Assembly (NCBI GenBank): GCA_949373155.1 | Contig: CASICK010000012.1 | Span: forward strand, 1-16,814 | From: an uncultured Synechococcus sp. | GTDB taxonomy: Bacteria > Cyanobacteriota > Cyanobacteriia > PCC-6307 > Cyanobiaceae | DNA length: 16,814 nucleotides | Reading direction: 5' to 3' | Shown here: positions 15,436-16,814 of the stretch, piece after piece | Layout: each line of letters starts with the position of its first letter | Position numbering within the stretch: the stretch's first letter is position 1 | Notes under the pieces: generated by a model | What the model saw: the letters and a program-made list of their open reading frames with translations, nothing else | Databases searched by the model: none | What the model was told of the DNA's origin: nothing | Made by a program: the position numbers and the translations under genes

Positions 15436-16759
15436 TTACCTCGTACCGGTTGGTAAGTCGCGATGGCTGAACTGTTCACGTCCCTCAGCAAAATCAGCAG
15501 CGATATGCCCCTCACCGCGTAACCGGTAGCGATAGGTCACCAATCCTTCCAGCCCCACAGGCCCACGCGGCGGCAAGGTCTGGGTGCTGATGCCAACCTC
15601 TGCACCAAAGCCATAGCGAAAACCGTCAGCAAAACGTGTTGAGCAGTTGTGATAAACACCGGCGCTATCCACTGCCCGCAAGAACCGCTCTGCTGTGCCT
15701 TGATTCACCGTTGCAATGGCCTCGGTATGGCGTGAGCCATACCTTCTTATGTGTTCGAGAGCTTCGTCGAAATCTTTCACCACACGCACAGCAAGCACGA
15801 GATCTAGATATTCCTGGCTCCAATCATCACTGGTTGCGACCTGCTCCACGCCAAAGCCTCTACTCGCTTCATCTCCGCGCAAGCACACCCCAGCATTTCT
15901 AAAAGCAGGAACAGCCTCTTTCAGAAAGGTGGGAGCAATCTGCTCATGAAGCAGGAGTGTCTCGATCGCATTGCAAGCCGCCGGATATTGGGTCTTGCTA
16001 TCGATCGCAATGCGCAAAGCCTGCGCACAATCGACCTCCTCATCCACATACAAATGACAAACACCATCGGCATGGCCAAGGACCGGAATTCTGGTGTTGT
16101 CCTGAATAAAACGGACCAGCTCGTTACTACCCCCGAGGAATAATTAAGTCCACAAGACCATCGAGCCGGAGCAGAGCCAAGCTCTCCGCGCGGGTCGTCA
16201 GCAAATCCAAGGCATCGGAAGACACCGATGTTCCAGCAAGGCCCTCTTTCAACGACTGCATCACAGCCTGATTAGTGCACTTGGCCTCGCTGCCGCCCTT
16301 CAGGATTGCACCGTTGCCTGAACGAATCGCCAGTGACGCGATTTGGATCACAGCGTCAGGCCTCGCCTCAAAAATTACCCCTAAAACCCCGAGCGGGACC
16401 GTGACGCGCTCCAACACCAATCCATCGGCAAGCTCACGATGCAACTGTCTCTCACCCAAGGGGTCATGCAGTGCCGACAATTGACGGACGCCATCAATGG
16501 CTCCAGCCAGCTTGCCGACATCCAATTTGAGACGAGCAACCAAGGCAGGAGCTAAACCATTAGCGGAGGCCTGAACGAGATCTTCTGCATTCGCGGCAAC
16601 AATGCGATCAGCATGGGCCTCGAGTGAGGAGGCCATGGACAACAGCGCCTGTTGGCGCTGTTGATTTGTGCTCTGTCCCAAGCCAACAGCAGCACGCCGA
16701 ACCGCTGTAGCCAGGAGCAATAGATCTGCTGATGGTTCGGGCACACCCTGACTGTTCAT
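15436..16759 (-). pseudogene. proA: Gamma-glutamyl phosphate reductase, split by a one-base frameshift
   Basis: ProA reduces gamma-glutamyl phosphate with NADPH in proline synthesis. The N-terminal part (ATG 16759 to a stop at 16127) covers the cofactor-binding region, with [21 protein letters not shown] and [11 protein letters not shown], and ends DLIIPRG followed by TAG. The rest reads on in another frame: [20 protein letters not shown], then [20 protein letters not shown], the catalytic-Cys motif [12 protein letters not shown] and a normal C-terminus to 15436. On the minus strand CCTCGGGGGTAGTAAC has five G; with four, the frames join as P-R-G-S-N and give about 440 residues. All other motifs are intact, so either the base is a sequencing error or the inactivation is very recent. 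A programmed +1 shift at GGG-TAG is a less likely alternative. Confidence 0.9.
16127..16138 (-). other. Frameshift site in proA
   Basis: The plus strand reads CTACCCCCGAGG, five C at 16130-16134, directly before the premature stop (CTA, 16127-16129). Removing one C restores the ProA frame across the junction. Confidence 0.9.
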
Positions 16760-16814
16760 CTCGCGCGCTTGTTCTTTGGTTCATCATCTCGTTTCGCCTC
16801 ACGTCAAGCGTTCG

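Noticed and set aside
1..16814. Defence island, mobile element, CRISPR or biosynthetic cluster
   Set aside because: Every long ORF is accounted for by housekeeping or conserved cyanobacterial genes; I saw no transposase, integrase, direct-repeat spacer array or terminal inverted repeats.

Overview
The window looks like a piece of a marine picocyanobacterial chromosome, most likely a unicellular Synechococcus of the marine clade. The reasons are a psbA gene encoding photosystem II D1, a cyanobacterial-type ndhD, small proteins resembling families I associate with cyanobacteria (DUF1824-like and DUF2605-like), tight gene packing and a GC content of roughly 55%. I noticed no tRNA, rRNA, CRISPR array, insertion sequence or integrase.

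Layout, left to right. The window opens inside psbA (minus strand, residues 1-212 present). Its upstream region (638-800) holds a good -35/-10 pair and three 11-bp-spaced copies of TCATGA that coincide with a perfect 13-bp inverted repeat. Next comes a membrane-associated DUF697/YcjF-like pseudo-GTPase (minus), then, divergently, a CDF cation efflux transporter (plus). A small protein with a ribbon-helix-helix-like core, an RG-rich N-terminus and an 18-bp tandem repeat lies three bases before trpS. After a short spacer comes a lambda-R-like GH104 muramidase (plus), which overlaps tail to tail with a DUF2605-like gene (minus). From 6193 to 14338 a plus-strand run carries thrS, a DUF1824-like gene (4-base overlap with thrS), glucokinase, homoserine kinase (thrB), ndhD and an M3 metallopeptidase (prlC). 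Converging on it from the right is a minus-strand cluster proA - folB - lipase-like alpha/beta hydrolase, in which folB and the hydrolase share a TGATG junction and proA is broken by a one-base frameshift.

Functionally this is mostly housekeeping: photosystem II, NDH-1 electron transport, two aminoacyl-tRNA synthetases, threonine, proline and folate steps, glucose phosphorylation and peptide turnover. I do not see a clearly new defence or mobile system. The observations most worth checking are the proA frameshift, the strongly AT-rich middle of thrS in a GC-richer neighbourhood, the repeat array at the psbA promoter, the endolysin-like gene without other phage genes, and the pseudo-GTPase without a P-loop.
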